Of a stretch of DNA of 64,000 bases, positions 8,778 through 17,730 are shown piece by piece. Positions within the stretch are counted from its first letter, which is position 1; every line of letters starts with the position of its first letter. The notes beneath the pieces were generated by a model. The model saw only the letters and a program-made list of their open reading frames with translations. It searched no databases and was not told where the DNA came from. Position numbers and translations under genes: made by a program. The DNA comes from Pricia antarctica. GTDB lineage: Bacteria; Bacteroidota; Bacteroidia; Flavobacteriales; Flavobacteriaceae. The stretch covers positions 186,001 through 250,000 of the forward strand of contig NZ_FNAO01000003.1 in assembly GCF_900101815.1 (NCBI RefSeq), in the 5' to 3' direction.

Positions 8778-10082
8778 CTATTGCGGATTATTGGCCTTTA
8801 CCGACGCCAATGCCAAAAATAGTAAAAACGCCAGTCCGAGATAGCCCAATAAACGATAAGATCCGAATGTAGAAAAACAAAAACTAAAAATCGGTGGAGC
8901 CAGCGCACTTGCCAAAATTAAGAATGACATTATCTTGCCTGTTATGGCGCCCAAATGATTGCGGCCGTAGAAACGGGGCCATGCGATAGCGTTCAGCACT
9001 GCGAAAAATCCACTCATGATACCGAATCCGCCAACCAGAAGAGGTATACCGACGTTCGACGACAAAAATAAAAATCCCACGGAAGCCATTATACCGCCTA
9101 AAATCATGAGGTATAGATACCATTTGAGCCGTAAATAATCGCTCAAATAATTAAAGACTAAGGATATACTTACCGCTACAACGGAAGTGGGCAGAAAAAT
9201 GGCGATGGCGTCCGCTTTAGGAAAACCTTCGCTGGCAAAAACGGATACGACATGAAAGGTAAGTCCCGTTATAAAAAAACTGTTGAAGGCCAATATAAGG
9301 CCGTACATCCAAAAAGCCCTTGTGCGCTTGGCTTCTACCAGCGTATATTGCTTTGCCAATGGAACGATTTTAGTCTCGTTCTCCTCCTCGACATTTTCCC
9401 CATCGGGCAACAAACCATGTTCTTCGGGCCGGTTCTTGAAAAATTGAAGGATAAAGAAACTGATAACAAGAAGTCCCCCTGCAAGAATTTGCCAAGCACT
9501 TTGCCAAGTATAGCCTTCGATCAAGGCATTTACCCATAATGGAGAGGATGAAAATCCAAAGGATATCGCTACACTACTGATTGCGTTTACCTTGCCCCGG
9601 TTCTTGTCAAACCAGATCATGATTACGTTTCGAGAGGCCATGGTCAACACCCCTTGGCCGGAAAATCGAAGGGTAAAGAATAGCACCGTCATCAAAGTAA
9701 AGGGGATCAACCACGAACTGGAATCCAACATTTGCTTGGCAAACGCGCTCATCTGCACAGACCACGAGCAGAGCATCAAGGCCGCCGCCAAAACTAGAGC
9801 TGCAAAAAAGGCCACATAACGTGCCCCATATTTATCGAACCAGATCCCTGCCCTACCGATGACCAAAGAACTACCGATGGTACCGATCATATAGGCGTTA
9901 CTGAACTGGTTGCGCGACAGGCCCAAGGCATCTTTTACCGGATCGGTAAAGACGGAAACACCGATGGTCTGCCCGGGAATACTGGCATAGATACCCAATG
10001 TACCAACAGCCAAAATCACATAGCCATAGAAAAACGGACTTTTAGCGGGATCGATAAAGGAAAAACGACTTTTGGCGGACAT
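8778..10082 (-). CDS. MFS transporter
   Basis: Inner-membrane carrier of the major facilitator superfamily, 434 residues with about 12 hydrophobic segments. The N-terminal SPFFYGYVILAVGTLGIYAS is typical of the oxalate/formate antiporter-like and nitrate-like MFS groups. The loop 2-3 motif reads GRAGIWFDKYGARYV, a variant of the GxxxDRxGRR signature. A long charged central loop near residues 225-240 (EENETKIV) separates the two halves. It lies 182 bases upstream of the DUF1080 gene on the same strand and may carry the sugar products inward. Substrate is not readable from the sequence. Confidence 0.88.
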   Translation of the reverse strand: MSAKSRFSFIDPAKSPFFYGYVILAVGTLGIYASIPGQTIGVSVFTDPVKDALGLSRNQFSNAYMIGTIGSSLVIGRAGIWFDKYGARYVAFFAALVLAAALMLCSWSVQMSAFAKQMLDSSSWLIPFTLMTVLFFTLRFSGQGVLTMASRNVIMIWFDKNRGKVNAISSVAISFGFSSSPLWVNALIEGYTWQSAWQILAGGLLVISFFILQFFKNRPEEHGLLPDGENVEEENETKIVPLAKQYTLVEAKRTRAFWMYGLILAFNSFFITGLTFHVVSVFASEGFPKADAIAIFLPTSVVAVSISLVFNYLSDYLRLKWYLYLMILGGIMASVGFLFLSSNVGIPLLVGGFGIMSGFFAVLNAIAWPRFYGRNHLGAITGKIMSFLILASALAPPIFSFCFSTFGSYRLLGYLGLAFLLFLALASVKANNPQ

Positions 10083-10225
10083 GGGTATTTTAAAAGCCGC
10101 AAAAGTAAGGGGATTAGTTAGGAGAAACGCCCATTATTCGGTAAGATTTTTGAAATGGGATACCGAAATAGGTTTTTGAACGTTACCATTAGAACAGATC
10201 GCACTTTTTTAAAAATCTCCATACT

Positions 10226-10372
10226 ATGAAAAAATTGGCCTACTTCACCCTAATTTTTGCAACGTTAATCGCCATGGGAAGCTGCACTGTCGACGACAGC
10301 AACGATATTGAGATTATAAAACCAGGCGATACGGTAATTATTGGAACAATCGTTCCCAAAAAGCCTCTTTAA
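10226..10372 (+). CDS. Very small lipoprotein (48 aa)
   Basis: The ATG at 10226 opens a 48-codon frame: MKKLAYFTLIFATLIAMGSC is a complete lipoprotein signal peptide with lipobox MGSC (Cys20), followed by 28 mostly acidic residues ending in VIIGTIVPKKPL and TAA. It is preceded by an AT-rich stretch and stands alone between the divergent MFS and histidine-kinase genes. No family recognised. The clear signal peptide argues for a real gene; the mature part is too short to guess a job. Confidence 0.6.
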   Translation: MKKLAYFTLIFATLIAMGSCTVDDSNDIEIIKPGDTVIIGTIVPKKPL

Positions 10373-10530
10373 GAACTTCGGAGAAGGGACCTATTTTGAA
10401 ATAGCACTGAGCCCCTTCCCACAGGCGATTATTAATTGGATGGATACTCTAAAGGAATCCGTTTTTCTTGCTATCGGAAGTTTGACAACGTAACCCCAGC
10501 CACATCAAATATCGAAGATTTAATGGCTCA

Positions 10531-11598
10531 TCACTGACAGACGCTATTGAAATTAATCGTAAACGTACTTCCTTCGTTGACCGTACTGTCTACAGAGATA
10601 CTTCCCCCAAGACTGGTGATATGATTGTGCACTAAATATAGCCCAACCCCTTTGCTATCTTCATTATCATGGAATTTTTGGTTTAAATTAAAGATGCGAT
10701 GTCCGACTTTATCCATATTAAATCCAAGACCATTGTCGGAATAGGTCAATGTTTTATTATCATTTTGTTGGTCCGCAACTATTGAGATAACCGGCGGAAC
10801 ATCGGGTCTGGCGTATTTAATGGAATTGGTCATGAGATTCAGGAAAATACTCTCCATATAAGTAGGGTTGTGCGGTATACTTTCCAAACCCGAAAAATCT
10901 ACCTTAAATTCAACATTCACTTTTTGGATCAACGAACTAATGGATTTTTGGGTCTTTTGGAATATTTCATTGAAGTGCACTTCTTCCAATTGATCATTTT
11001 GGGTATCTCTTCGCTTCAAAGCATCTACGTATGCGTTTAAAGAAGTGTTTAGGCCTTCTGCCGAAAGTCGAATAAACTGTAGTATTTGTATCGTATCGTC
11101 ATCATCGATTATGCTTAAATCGATCAAATCGACCATAGAAATCAAGTTATTCACAGGAGATCTTAAATCATGGGAGGTGGTGTAGTTCAGTTGTTTGAGT
11201 TCTTCGTTTACTTTGGAAAGATGGCTCATATGTGAAACCCGCTCATTTTCTAACTCTTTCTTATGGGTTATATCTTTTGCAATGGCATAGATCAGTTGTT
11301 CATTTTCTAAAGGAATGGAGGTCCAATGGAGCCAAACAAGTTCTCCGGATTTGCAGACATATCGATTTTCAAAATTAGTTAACGGCTTATTATCCTTCAG
11401 GTTTTGGCGATACAAAGCAGTCAATCCCCTATCTTCTTCATAAATAAATTCGGATATTAATCTGGAGCTCAATTCCTCCTCTGAATATCCTAACAACTTC
11501 ACTAAGGCCGGATTGATCTTTTTAAAATAGCCATCATAGCCGGCAATACAAAGGCAATCCATGGATAAATCAAAGAAAGGTGCTAATTGGTGGTTCAT
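10531..11598 (-). CDS. PAS-domain sensor histidine kinase
   Basis: Soluble two-component sensor, 355 residues, without membrane segments. An N-terminal PAS domain (about 1-110, with INPALVKLLGYSEEEL) and PAC motif (about 80-112, VWLHWTSIPLEN) precede a short coiled coil. The phosphoacceptor is His143 in TTSHDLRSPVNNL (HisKA). The HATPase_c domain has the N box around Asn258 (LMTNSIKYARP), the G1 box DNGLGF at 288-293 and the G2 box KGVGLYLV at 316-323. No response regulator is adjacent, so it is an orphan kinase here. The light-sensing LOV cysteine motif is not present. Confidence 0.92.
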   Translation of the reverse strand: MNHQLAPFFDLSMDCLCIAGYDGYFKKINPALVKLLGYSEEELSSRLISEFIYEEDRGLTALYRQNLKDNKPLTNFENRYVCKSGELVWLHWTSIPLENEQLIYAIAKDITHKKELENERVSHMSHLSKVNEELKQLNYTTSHDLRSPVNNLISMVDLIDLSIIDDDDTIQILQFIRLSAEGLNTSLNAYVDALKRRDTQNDQLEEVHFNEIFQKTQKSISSLIQKVNVEFKVDFSGLESIPHNPTYMESIFLNLMTNSIKYARPDVPPVISIVADQQNDNKTLTYSDNGLGFNMDKVGHRIFNLNQKFHDNEDSKGVGLYLVHNHITSLGGSISVDSTVNEGSTFTINFNSVCQ

Positions 11599-12151
11599 TG
11601 GTTTCGGTTATTTGATGGTTTCTTTAAAAAATCAAATTAAAGCAATTTAATTCTTTATGTCTTACTGCAAACAGGTCAAATCATACGCGTAGGTCTCATG
11701 GGGAATTAGTAATCAAACGTTCGAAAAGGTATGGTTAGTCTCTCAAAGCACAATTTATTTTAATTGAAAAGCTCAACTTGTATTTTTTATCGTTTAGAGA
11801 CCTGTTACTAAGATTTAAGGACGATTCTAATTTACTTATCTACAGATGATTAGTATATATTTCCGGATTTTAATGGGATATTGGAGACCACTTTAGTACA
11901 TTCTTGGGCGAACAGGCAGCAAAATGGTAATTTATACCACCGCGACCCATTGGACCGTAAGAATCCTGTTCATTTTAATATTTTAAGAATTAGAGGTTTT
12001 AGTACGAAGTTAATCTGACCGATTTATTCTGGAAAAGTTACATCCTGAAAGTTGAATTTCAAGAGCATTTTTTTCTAAGAATAGGCTATCCATCGTTAAA
12101 CCCAAAAACTGATTCACTCGGTAATTTGTAAAGGATGTCGTAAACCGGCAA
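11599..12151. other. Gene-free stretch between histidine kinase and folD
   Basis: About 550 AT-rich bases. I see no open frame with a signal peptide or family motif, no tRNA-like cloverleaf and no tandem array. It should hold the promoter of the minus-strand histidine kinase near its left end; no convincing TAnnTTTG box was found. Confidence 0.5.
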
Positions 12152-13036
12152 TCAGCCCTTATTTCTGTGCCTTTCGCGAGCCAGAAGCGTATTTTTCAAC
12201 AACATCGCAATCGTCATCGGCCCCACCCCACCGGGGACGGGAGTAATATAGGATGCCTTTTTGCTGACATTCTCAAAATCGACATCGCCGGTCAGGTAAT
12301 AGCCCCTTTCTTTGGAATCATCGGGCACACGGGTGATACCCACATCGATGATTACGGCACCTTCTTTCACCATATCCGCCTTAAGAAAATGGGGGACGCC
12401 AAGAGCGGATACAATAATATCTGCTTGTAATGTCAATTCCTTCATATTCTTGGTGCGACTGTGGGTGAGGGTTACCGTACAGTTGGCCGCTTTCCCTTTT
12501 TGGCTCATTAGAATGCTCATAGGTCTACCCACAATATGGCTACGACCGATAACCACTGCATGTTTACCTTCGGTATCGACTTTGTAGCGCCGTAACAGCT
12601 CCATAATTCCGTAGGGAGTGGCGGAGATAAAGGTTTCCATATCCAAGGCCATTTTTCCAAAATTGACAGGATGGAATCCATCGACATCCTTATCCGGATC
12701 AACAGCCATTAATACCTTCTCTTCATCGATATGCTTGGGCAGGGGCAGTTGTACGATGTAACCATCAATGTCATCGTCATCGTTCAGCTCGTGTACTTTT
12801 TGCAACAGGGCTTTTTCGGTAGTCTCTTCGGGCAAATGGACCAAAGTGGATTCAAACCCGATTTTCTTGCAGGATCGTACCTTGCTACCCACATAGGTAA
12901 GGCTTGCCCCATCGTTGCCTACCAGTACAGCCGCCAAGTGTGGGACCTTTTCGCCACGTTCTTTCATTGCCAAGACTTCGACTGTAATTTCCTCCTTTAT
13001 TTCGTTGGAAATTTTCTTTCCATCTAATATAATCAT
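12152..13036 (-). CDS. folD: Bifunctional methylenetetrahydrofolate dehydrogenase / methenyltetrahydrofolate cyclohydrolase
   Basis: Cytoplasmic one-carbon enzyme that oxidises 5,10-methylene-THF to methenyl-THF and hydrolyses it to 10-formyl-THF for purine synthesis and initiator tRNA. The active-site pair is Tyr48 and Lys52 in [46 protein letters not shown] and [15 protein letters not shown] are the family signatures in the right order. Length 294 is normal. The start at 13036 gives [10 protein letters not shown], the expected N-terminus. It lies 130 bases downstream of ffh on the same strand. Confidence 0.97.
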   Translation of the reverse strand: MIILDGKKISNEIKEEITVEVLAMKERGEKVPHLAAVLVGNDGASLTYVGSKVRSCKKIGFESTLVHLPEETTEKALLQKVHELNDDDDIDGYIVQLPLPKHIDEEKVLMAVDPDKDVDGFHPVNFGKMALDMETFISATPYGIMELLRRYKVDTEGKHAVVIGRSHIVGRPMSILMSQKGKAANCTVTLTHSRTKNMKELTLQADIIVSALGVPHFLKADMVKEGAVIIDVGITRVPDDSKERGYYLTGDVDFENVSKKASYITPVPGGVGPMTIAMLLKNTLLARERHRNKG

Positions 13037-13166
13037 GTATTTAATAATTTTAGCTTCTAAAGCGTAATCAGAAAGATTACTGAAAACGCTTTGCGGACCT
13101 TTCGTAAACTTTGCGCCTATGTAATCAATGGCCCACTGCCTAACCTCACTGCAACTGCTAACTTGC

Positions 13167-14495
13167 TTATTGCATATTCTGCATCATCTGCATCATTTTC
13201 TTGCCGCCACCACCTTGCATCATTTTCATCATCTTGCCCATTTGGTCGAACTGCTTTAACAGCTGGTTCACTTCTTTCATATCGCGGCCGCTGCCCTTGG
13301 CGATCCGTTTTTTACGGCTTACATCCAGTTTGGATGGATTCGAACGCTCATCGGGGGTCATGGAATGGATGATAGCTTCGATATGCTTAAAGGCGTCGTC
13401 ATCGATATCCAATCCTTTTAAGGCTTTTCCGGCCCCGGGAATCATGCCCATCAAGTCCTTCATATTCCCCATTTTTTTGATCTGCTGGATCTGGGACAGA
13501 AAATCGTCGAAGCCAAACTTGTTCTTAGCAATCTTCTTTTGGATTTTTCGGGCCTCCTCTTCATCGAACTGCTCTTGGGCCCGTTCAACCAAGGAAATTA
13601 CATCGCCCATACCCAAAATACGATCCGCCATACGGGAGGGGTGAAAGACATCGATAGCTTCCATCTTCTCGCCAGTTCCAATAAATTTGATGGGCTTATC
13701 GACTACGGATTTAATAGAAATGGCCGCACCGCCCCGGGTATCGCCATCGAGTTTTGTCAGGATGACCCCGTCAAAATTCAAAACATCGTTAAAGGCTTTT
13801 GCGGTATTCACGGCATCTTGACCCGTCATGGCATCGACCACGAAAAGGGTTTCCTGAGGCTGGATGGCATTATGGATTTCCGATATCTCGGCCATCATCT
13901 TCTCGTCGACCGCCAGTCGGCCCGCGGTATCGATAATGACCACGTTGTGGCCTTCCGCTTTGGCCTTTGCAATACCGGCCTTCGCAATGGCCACCGGGTC
14001 TTTATTATCCTTGTCGTAATAGACATCGACCTCGATCTGCTCCCCGACGATATGCAATTGGTCGATAGCTGCGGGACGGTATACGTCACAGGCGACCAAC
14101 AAAGGTTTCTTGGATTTTTTAGTTTTTAGGTAGTTTGCCAGCTTTCCGGAAAATGTGGTCTTACCCGAACCTTGCAGGCCGGACATCAAAATGACCGACG
14201 GTGTTCCCGAAAGATCGATGCCTTCGGTCTCCCCGCCCATAAGCTCGGTAAGTTCGTCTTTTACGATCTTCACCATCAACTGGCCGGGCTGTAGACTGGT
14301 CAGTACGTTCTGGCCCAAGGCTCTTTCCTTGACCCGGTTGGTAAATTCTTTGGCTATCTTGAAATTGACGTCCGCGTCGAGCAAGGCCCTTCGGACTTCC
14401 TTCGTGGTTTCCGCTACGTTTATTTCGGTTATCTGCCCGTGGCCACGGAGGGTGTGGAGGGCCTTATCCAGTTTTTCGCTTAAATTGTCGAACAT
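13167..14495 (-). CDS. ffh: Signal recognition particle protein Ffh (SRP54)
   Basis: GTPase that binds 4.5S RNA and the signal sequences of nascent membrane proteins and docks with FtsY. The N domain covers about 1-95. The G domain has the P-loop GLQGSGKTT at 106-114, DTAGR, and [12 protein letters not shown]. The M domain is methionine-rich, ending [20 protein letters not shown]. Length 442 is normal. The start [18 protein letters not shown] is the family N-terminus. A -7 box lies 25 bases upstream of the ATG. folD follows downstream on the same strand. Confidence 0.97.
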   Translation of the reverse strand: MFDNLSEKLDKALHTLRGHGQITEINVAETTKEVRRALLDADVNFKIAKEFTNRVKERALGQNVLTSLQPGQLMVKIVKDELTELMGGETEGIDLSGTPSVILMSGLQGSGKTTFSGKLANYLKTKKSKKPLLVACDVYRPAAIDQLHIVGEQIEVDVYYDKDNKDPVAIAKAGIAKAKAEGHNVVIIDTAGRLAVDEKMMAEISEIHNAIQPQETLFVVDAMTGQDAVNTAKAFNDVLNFDGVILTKLDGDTRGGAAISIKSVVDKPIKFIGTGEKMEAIDVFHPSRMADRILGMGDVISLVERAQEQFDEEEARKIQKKIAKNKFGFDDFLSQIQQIKKMGNMKDLMGMIPGAGKALKGLDIDDDAFKHIEAIIHSMTPDERSNPSKLDVSRKKRIAKGSGRDMKEVNQLLKQFDQMGKMMKMMQGGGGKKMMQMMQNMQ

Positions 14496-14519
14496 CGGTC
14501 TTTTCTATTTTGATGGGGA

Positions 14520-14546
14520 CAAATTTAAGCATAAAGCAGGGAACAA
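14520..14546 (-). promoter_or_regulatory. Candidate ffh promoter
   Basis: On the minus strand TAAATTTG (14527-14520) matches the TAnnTTTG -7 box, with TTG (14546-14544) about 16 bases before it as a rather close -33 element. The -7 box lies about 25 bases upstream of the ffh ATG at 14495. Confidence 0.45.
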
Positions 14547-14684
14547 AAAAGCACCCATACGACGAAGCTAATTCGCCAAAATTGGATATAAAAAATTGAG
14601 GAATTCGGACGCTGACCGGCCGTGCCATTTATAGTAAAAACGGCAGGATCAATTCATTTCTGAACTGGCACTTCTGAATAGGCA

Positions 14685-16070
14685 CTAATGTCCGGCTTCA
14701 CAATTTTTCACAAGAACTAGACTATCATCACCACGCTGAAGCCTGAATCGCTCCTCACTACAGCCGACAACCTTCCAATCGCCGACATAATATTCAAGGG
14801 TGGTGCTCAGCCCGCTGAAGGTCAGGGTAGTATCTGAAATATTCCAGTTGCCTTCGTCCACAACGGTATCGTTAGCATTGTAGGCCTGGATGTTCTTCTG
14901 GGAAAAATCGATAGTTATGTCCTCGCTGAATTCCCCTTTACCGTCGGTAATCGACCATCGGCATTCGTCCTGCAGATTTTCTTCTATAAATACTTGGCTA
15001 CAAGTCTGCATTTCGTAGGCACAAAACTGCTCCAAAATAATTTGGTCATTTTCCCCTCCATCCAATTTTATCGTGTCTTCCCCTATTTCGTAAGTGTACA
15101 TAGCTCCATTGAACGCATCCGCATCCATAAATTCCATAGCGAGAAAAACCTTAAAATCGGAAACGGTGACGGACCACGTGCCCTCGCTGACAGCATCAAA
15201 CCCATTATCCAAGGTAACCCTTCCATCCTCCATAAAAGTTAGCAGCTGTTCCTGATAGGTCTCGGAGCCGATCAAATCCTTCTTTTTTAATTCCTTTACG
15301 AGCCAAGGGCAGGTCGTTAAACGACCGTCAAGACTTGTTTTGGTAAAATCATCGTCGTTATGGTCATTGTTATCGTCTTCGTAACACATATCGATCGCGC
15401 GCTCCATGGCATTGGCCAATTCGGTATTGGTGTTTACGGTCAGTTCGGCACCGTCGAAAATTTCAAAAGTCATGGGAAAATCGATACTGATCAAATCGTC
15501 AGCTTCTAACCCTGCCAAAAAACGCCGCAGTTCTTTATCGTGGTTTACCGTAAGGCTACCGGTCAGCTGTAGATTGAGATTGTAGGTAAAAAGATCTACG
15601 GGATAAATCACATCGATGCACTCGATATCATCGTCATTGCCGCCCTCGACGCATTGTTCGCCATACTTTTGAAGCACCGCTTCACTATTGACGACGATTT
15701 CGGTATAATCGGACATCGTTACCGTTATGGGAAACGTAATTTGCATACTATATTCGCCTTCATCGGCCGCGTCAAGAACATCCTCGATTTTCTGTAGGTC
15801 TGCCATCGTTTCAATCTGCAGTTCCAAACCGTTTACCGAGACCGTATAGGGAAATTGGATAGCCATACAACTTGCACCGTCAACGATATTATCGTAGGAT
15901 CCGTCGTGGGAAGTAGTGCGTTTCATCGTCTCCACAGTAACAGAACGAGCCGACAAAGTCAGCTCGGGATCGATGGCCTCATGAAACGGTTCCTCTTTTT
16001 GACAAGAGGCAAAAAGTATCACCGCCGCCAGTAGGATGACATATCGCGGATACGTAAAAATAGGATACAT
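14685..16070 (-). CDS. Lipoprotein with duplicated beta-rich modules and lipocalin-like C-terminus
   Basis: A 461-residue lipoprotein; I start at the ATG at 16070 (an in-frame start at 16097 only adds nine residues before the signal). The lipobox is LFASC with Cys23. Two related modules follow: Cys68-Cys140 and Cys151-Cys229. Each begins C-x2-I/V-x-F/YP, has a central FPIT/FPMT strand and a VNS/VNT-x-L-helix, and ends in Cys. An acidic Asn/Asp linker (230-242) leads to two lipocalin-like repeats, about 251-350 and 370-457, each with an EGTWSV or EGNWNI strand. The gene is divergent from an ECF sigma factor, 92 bases away, so it may belong to that regulon. Function unknown; cell-envelope location is inferred from the lipobox. 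Confidence 0.82.
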   Translation of the reverse strand: MYPIFTYPRYVILLAAVILFASCQKEEPFHEAIDPELTLSARSVTVETMKRTTSHDGSYDNIVDGASCMAIQFPYTVSVNGLELQIETMADLQKIEDVLDAADEGEYSMQITFPITVTMSDYTEIVVNSEAVLQKYGEQCVEGGNDDDIECIDVIYPVDLFTYNLNLQLTGSLTVNHDKELRRFLAGLEADDLISIDFPMTFEIFDGAELTVNTNTELANAMERAIDMCYEDDNNDHNDDDFTKTSLDGRLTTCPWLVKELKKKDLIGSETYQEQLLTFMEDGRVTLDNGFDAVSEGTWSVTVSDFKVFLAMEFMDADAFNGAMYTYEIGEDTIKLDGGENDQIILEQFCAYEMQTCSQVFIEENLQDECRWSITDGKGEFSEDITIDFSQKNIQAYNANDTVVDEGNWNISDTTLTFSGLSTTLEYYVGDWKVVGCSEERFRLQRGDDSLVLVKNCEAGH

Positions 16071-16137
16071 AATGATTTGGAATTTCCTGTAAAACAACCT
16101 CTTAAGAAAATACCCTACTTTTTATAATTTTTTCGGA

Positions 16138-16145
16138 TATCTTTG
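16138..16145 (+). promoter_or_regulatory. Candidate promoter of the sigma-factor cassette
   Basis: TATCTTTG fits the TAnnTTTG -7 consensus and ends 16 bases before the TTG start of the sigma factor, so transcription would begin about 8-10 bases upstream of the coding region. No TTG -33 box is clear in the AT-rich DNA before it. Confidence 0.45.
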
Positions 16146-16161
16146 AAAAAAATAGGCCCCC

Positions 16162-16674
16162 TTGAAAGGTAAAGATACAGGCAATGTTTGCGACGAGCAA
16201 GTATTCGATACGTTATTCAAAGCGAATTCCAAAACAATTTTCAACTACATTTATTACAAGTTCGGAAATGAAGAAAAAGCCTATGATGTCGTTCAGGAAG
16301 CCTTTTTGAAGCTATGGGAAAACTGTTCGAAAGTCCCTCCCGAAAAGGCGAAATCATATGTTTATACCGTAGCTAACAACCTATACCTTAACGTAATAAA
16401 AGCGGAAAAAGTACGTCTGAAATATGCGGACAAGACCTTAAAGACGACCCACGAGGACCCGGAATTTCTGATGGAGGAGAACGAATTCAAGCAAAAACTG
16501 GACGATGCCCTGAACGCCCTTCCCGACAACCAGCGCATTACTTTTTTGTTGCACCGGATAGACGGTAAAAAATATGCCGAAATCGCTGAAATGGAAGAGG
16601 TTAGTGTCAAAGCCATCGAAAAAAGGATGCATTTGGCGCTTAAATCGCTGCGGGAGAAAATTGACGGGATTTAG
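16162..16674 (+). CDS. ECF-type RNA polymerase sigma factor
   Basis: Sigma-70 family factor of 170 residues, of the kind paired with FecR anti-sigma factors in Bacteroidota. Region 2 covers about 20-90 (TIFNYIYYKFGNEEKAYDVV and EAFLKLWEN), and region 4 about 110-165 (LNALPDNQRITFLLHRIDG, then the helix-turn-helix YAEIAEMEEVSVKAIEKRM). The only available start is TTG at 16162, because an in-frame TAG lies just upstream and no ATG or GTG occurs before the conserved CDEQVFDTLF. The FecR gene and a TonB receptor follow on the same strand, forming a classic surface-signalling cassette. Confidence 0.92.
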   Translation: MKGKDTGNVCDEQVFDTLFKANSKTIFNYIYYKFGNEEKAYDVVQEAFLKLWENCSKVPPEKAKSYVYTVANNLYLNVIKAEKVRLKYADKTLKTTHEDPEFLMEENEFKQKLDDALNALPDNQRITFLLHRIDGKKYAEIAEMEEVSVKAIEKRMHLALKSLREKIDGI

Positions 16675-16818
16675 AGCCGTAAGCAGTACTCAAAATCGGA
16701 AAATCGCGGCTGTTATGACCTATAAACTCTTTTGAACTTGATATTTGAACTTGCGCTTGAATTTCACTAGTAGGGTTTTTCCTCAAGGGATTGTTATTAA
16801 GGTACTAAGATAGAAATA

Positions 16819-17730
16819 ATGCAAGAAAATTACTTGGCGAAATGGCTGAACGGCGACCTTACGGACGCAGAGCTTGCGGAATTCGAAAATTCCGATGCGT
16901 ATGCTTCCTATAAACGTATCGCCGATACTACCGATAGCATGCAGGCACCGGAGTTCGATGCTGACGGCGCTTATCAGGCGTTGAAAAACAGACGCGAACT
17001 GCGGGACAACAAGGTCATTACATTGCATCCATTCCGAAAATTTTTACGGGTCGCAGCGGTGGCGGCAGTACTTATACTGGGATCTTATCTCTATCTGAAT
17101 TTATCGGACGAAACGATTTCTACATCCTTCGCCGAAAACAAGGAAATAACCTTGCCCGACCTGTCGGAGGTCGTGTTGAACGCAGACTCCGAAATATCAT
17201 ATAGTGAAAGCAAATGGGACAAAAAGCGTAATGTCGATCTTAAAGGCGAAGCCTTTTTCAGAGTAGCCAAAGGCAAACGTTTTACCGTTGCCACCGATGC
17301 CGGAAACGTTGCGGTTCTGGGTACCCAATTCAACGTTGAAAACAGAAAGGGTTTTTTTGAAGTCACTTGTTTTGAAGGCCTGGTAAGTGTTGCCTTCAAC
17401 AATACAGTAACCCAACTGCGCGCCGGCAGTTCATTTATAGCGATCCATGGTGAAATCGTAGAATCTGGCGCAGCCCATACCTCCGAACCTTCTTGGATGC
17501 ACGATGAAAGTTCCTTCAAAAGTGTTCCCCTGAAATATGTGCTCGATGAATTTGAGCGCCAGCACGATATCGCCGTAAAGACGCAAGACATTGATTTAGG
17601 TCAATTGTTTACTGGCTCTTTCAGTAATTCCGATACCGGACTTGCCTTGAAAAGTATTAGTGTCCCTTCGCAAATAAAGTTTAAATTTGAAGGCGACAAA
17701 GTGCTCTTCTATGGCGAAAACACTCCGTAA
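16819..17730 (+). CDS. FecR family anti-sigma factor
   Basis: Single-pass inner-membrane anti-sigma factor of 303 residues. The N-terminal cytoplasmic part (LAKWLNGDLTDAELAEFE) binds the sigma factor. A transmembrane helix lies at about 76-95 (VAAVAAVLILGSYLYL). The periplasmic FecR domain (about 100-205) contains the family signatures GEAFFRVAKGKRFTVATDAG and VLGTQFNV. A DUF4974 domain closes the protein (about 235-303, FKSVPLKYVLDEFERQHDI), which contacts the STN domain of the TonB receptor. Its last 20 bases overlap the start of the receptor gene, so translation is probably coupled. Confidence 0.93.
   Translation: MQENYLAKWLNGDLTDAELAEFENSDAYASYKRIADTTDSMQAPEFDADGAYQALKNRRELRDNKVITLHPFRKFLRVAAVAAVLILGSYLYLNLSDETISTSFAENKEITLPDLSEVVLNADSEISYSESKWDKKRNVDLKGEAFFRVAKGKRFTVATDAGNVAVLGTQFNVENRKGFFEVTCFEGLVSVAFNNTVTQLRAGSSFIAIHGEIVESGAAHTSEPSWMHDESSFKSVPLKYVLDEFERQHDIAVKTQDIDLGQLFTGSFSNSDTGLALKSISVPSQIKFKFEGDKVLFYGENTP

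Noticed and set aside
13539-14129. 196-codon plus-strand frame inside ffh
   Set aside because: Antisense shadow of ffh; His/Asp-rich composition is the reverse of the GTPase codons, with no family features.
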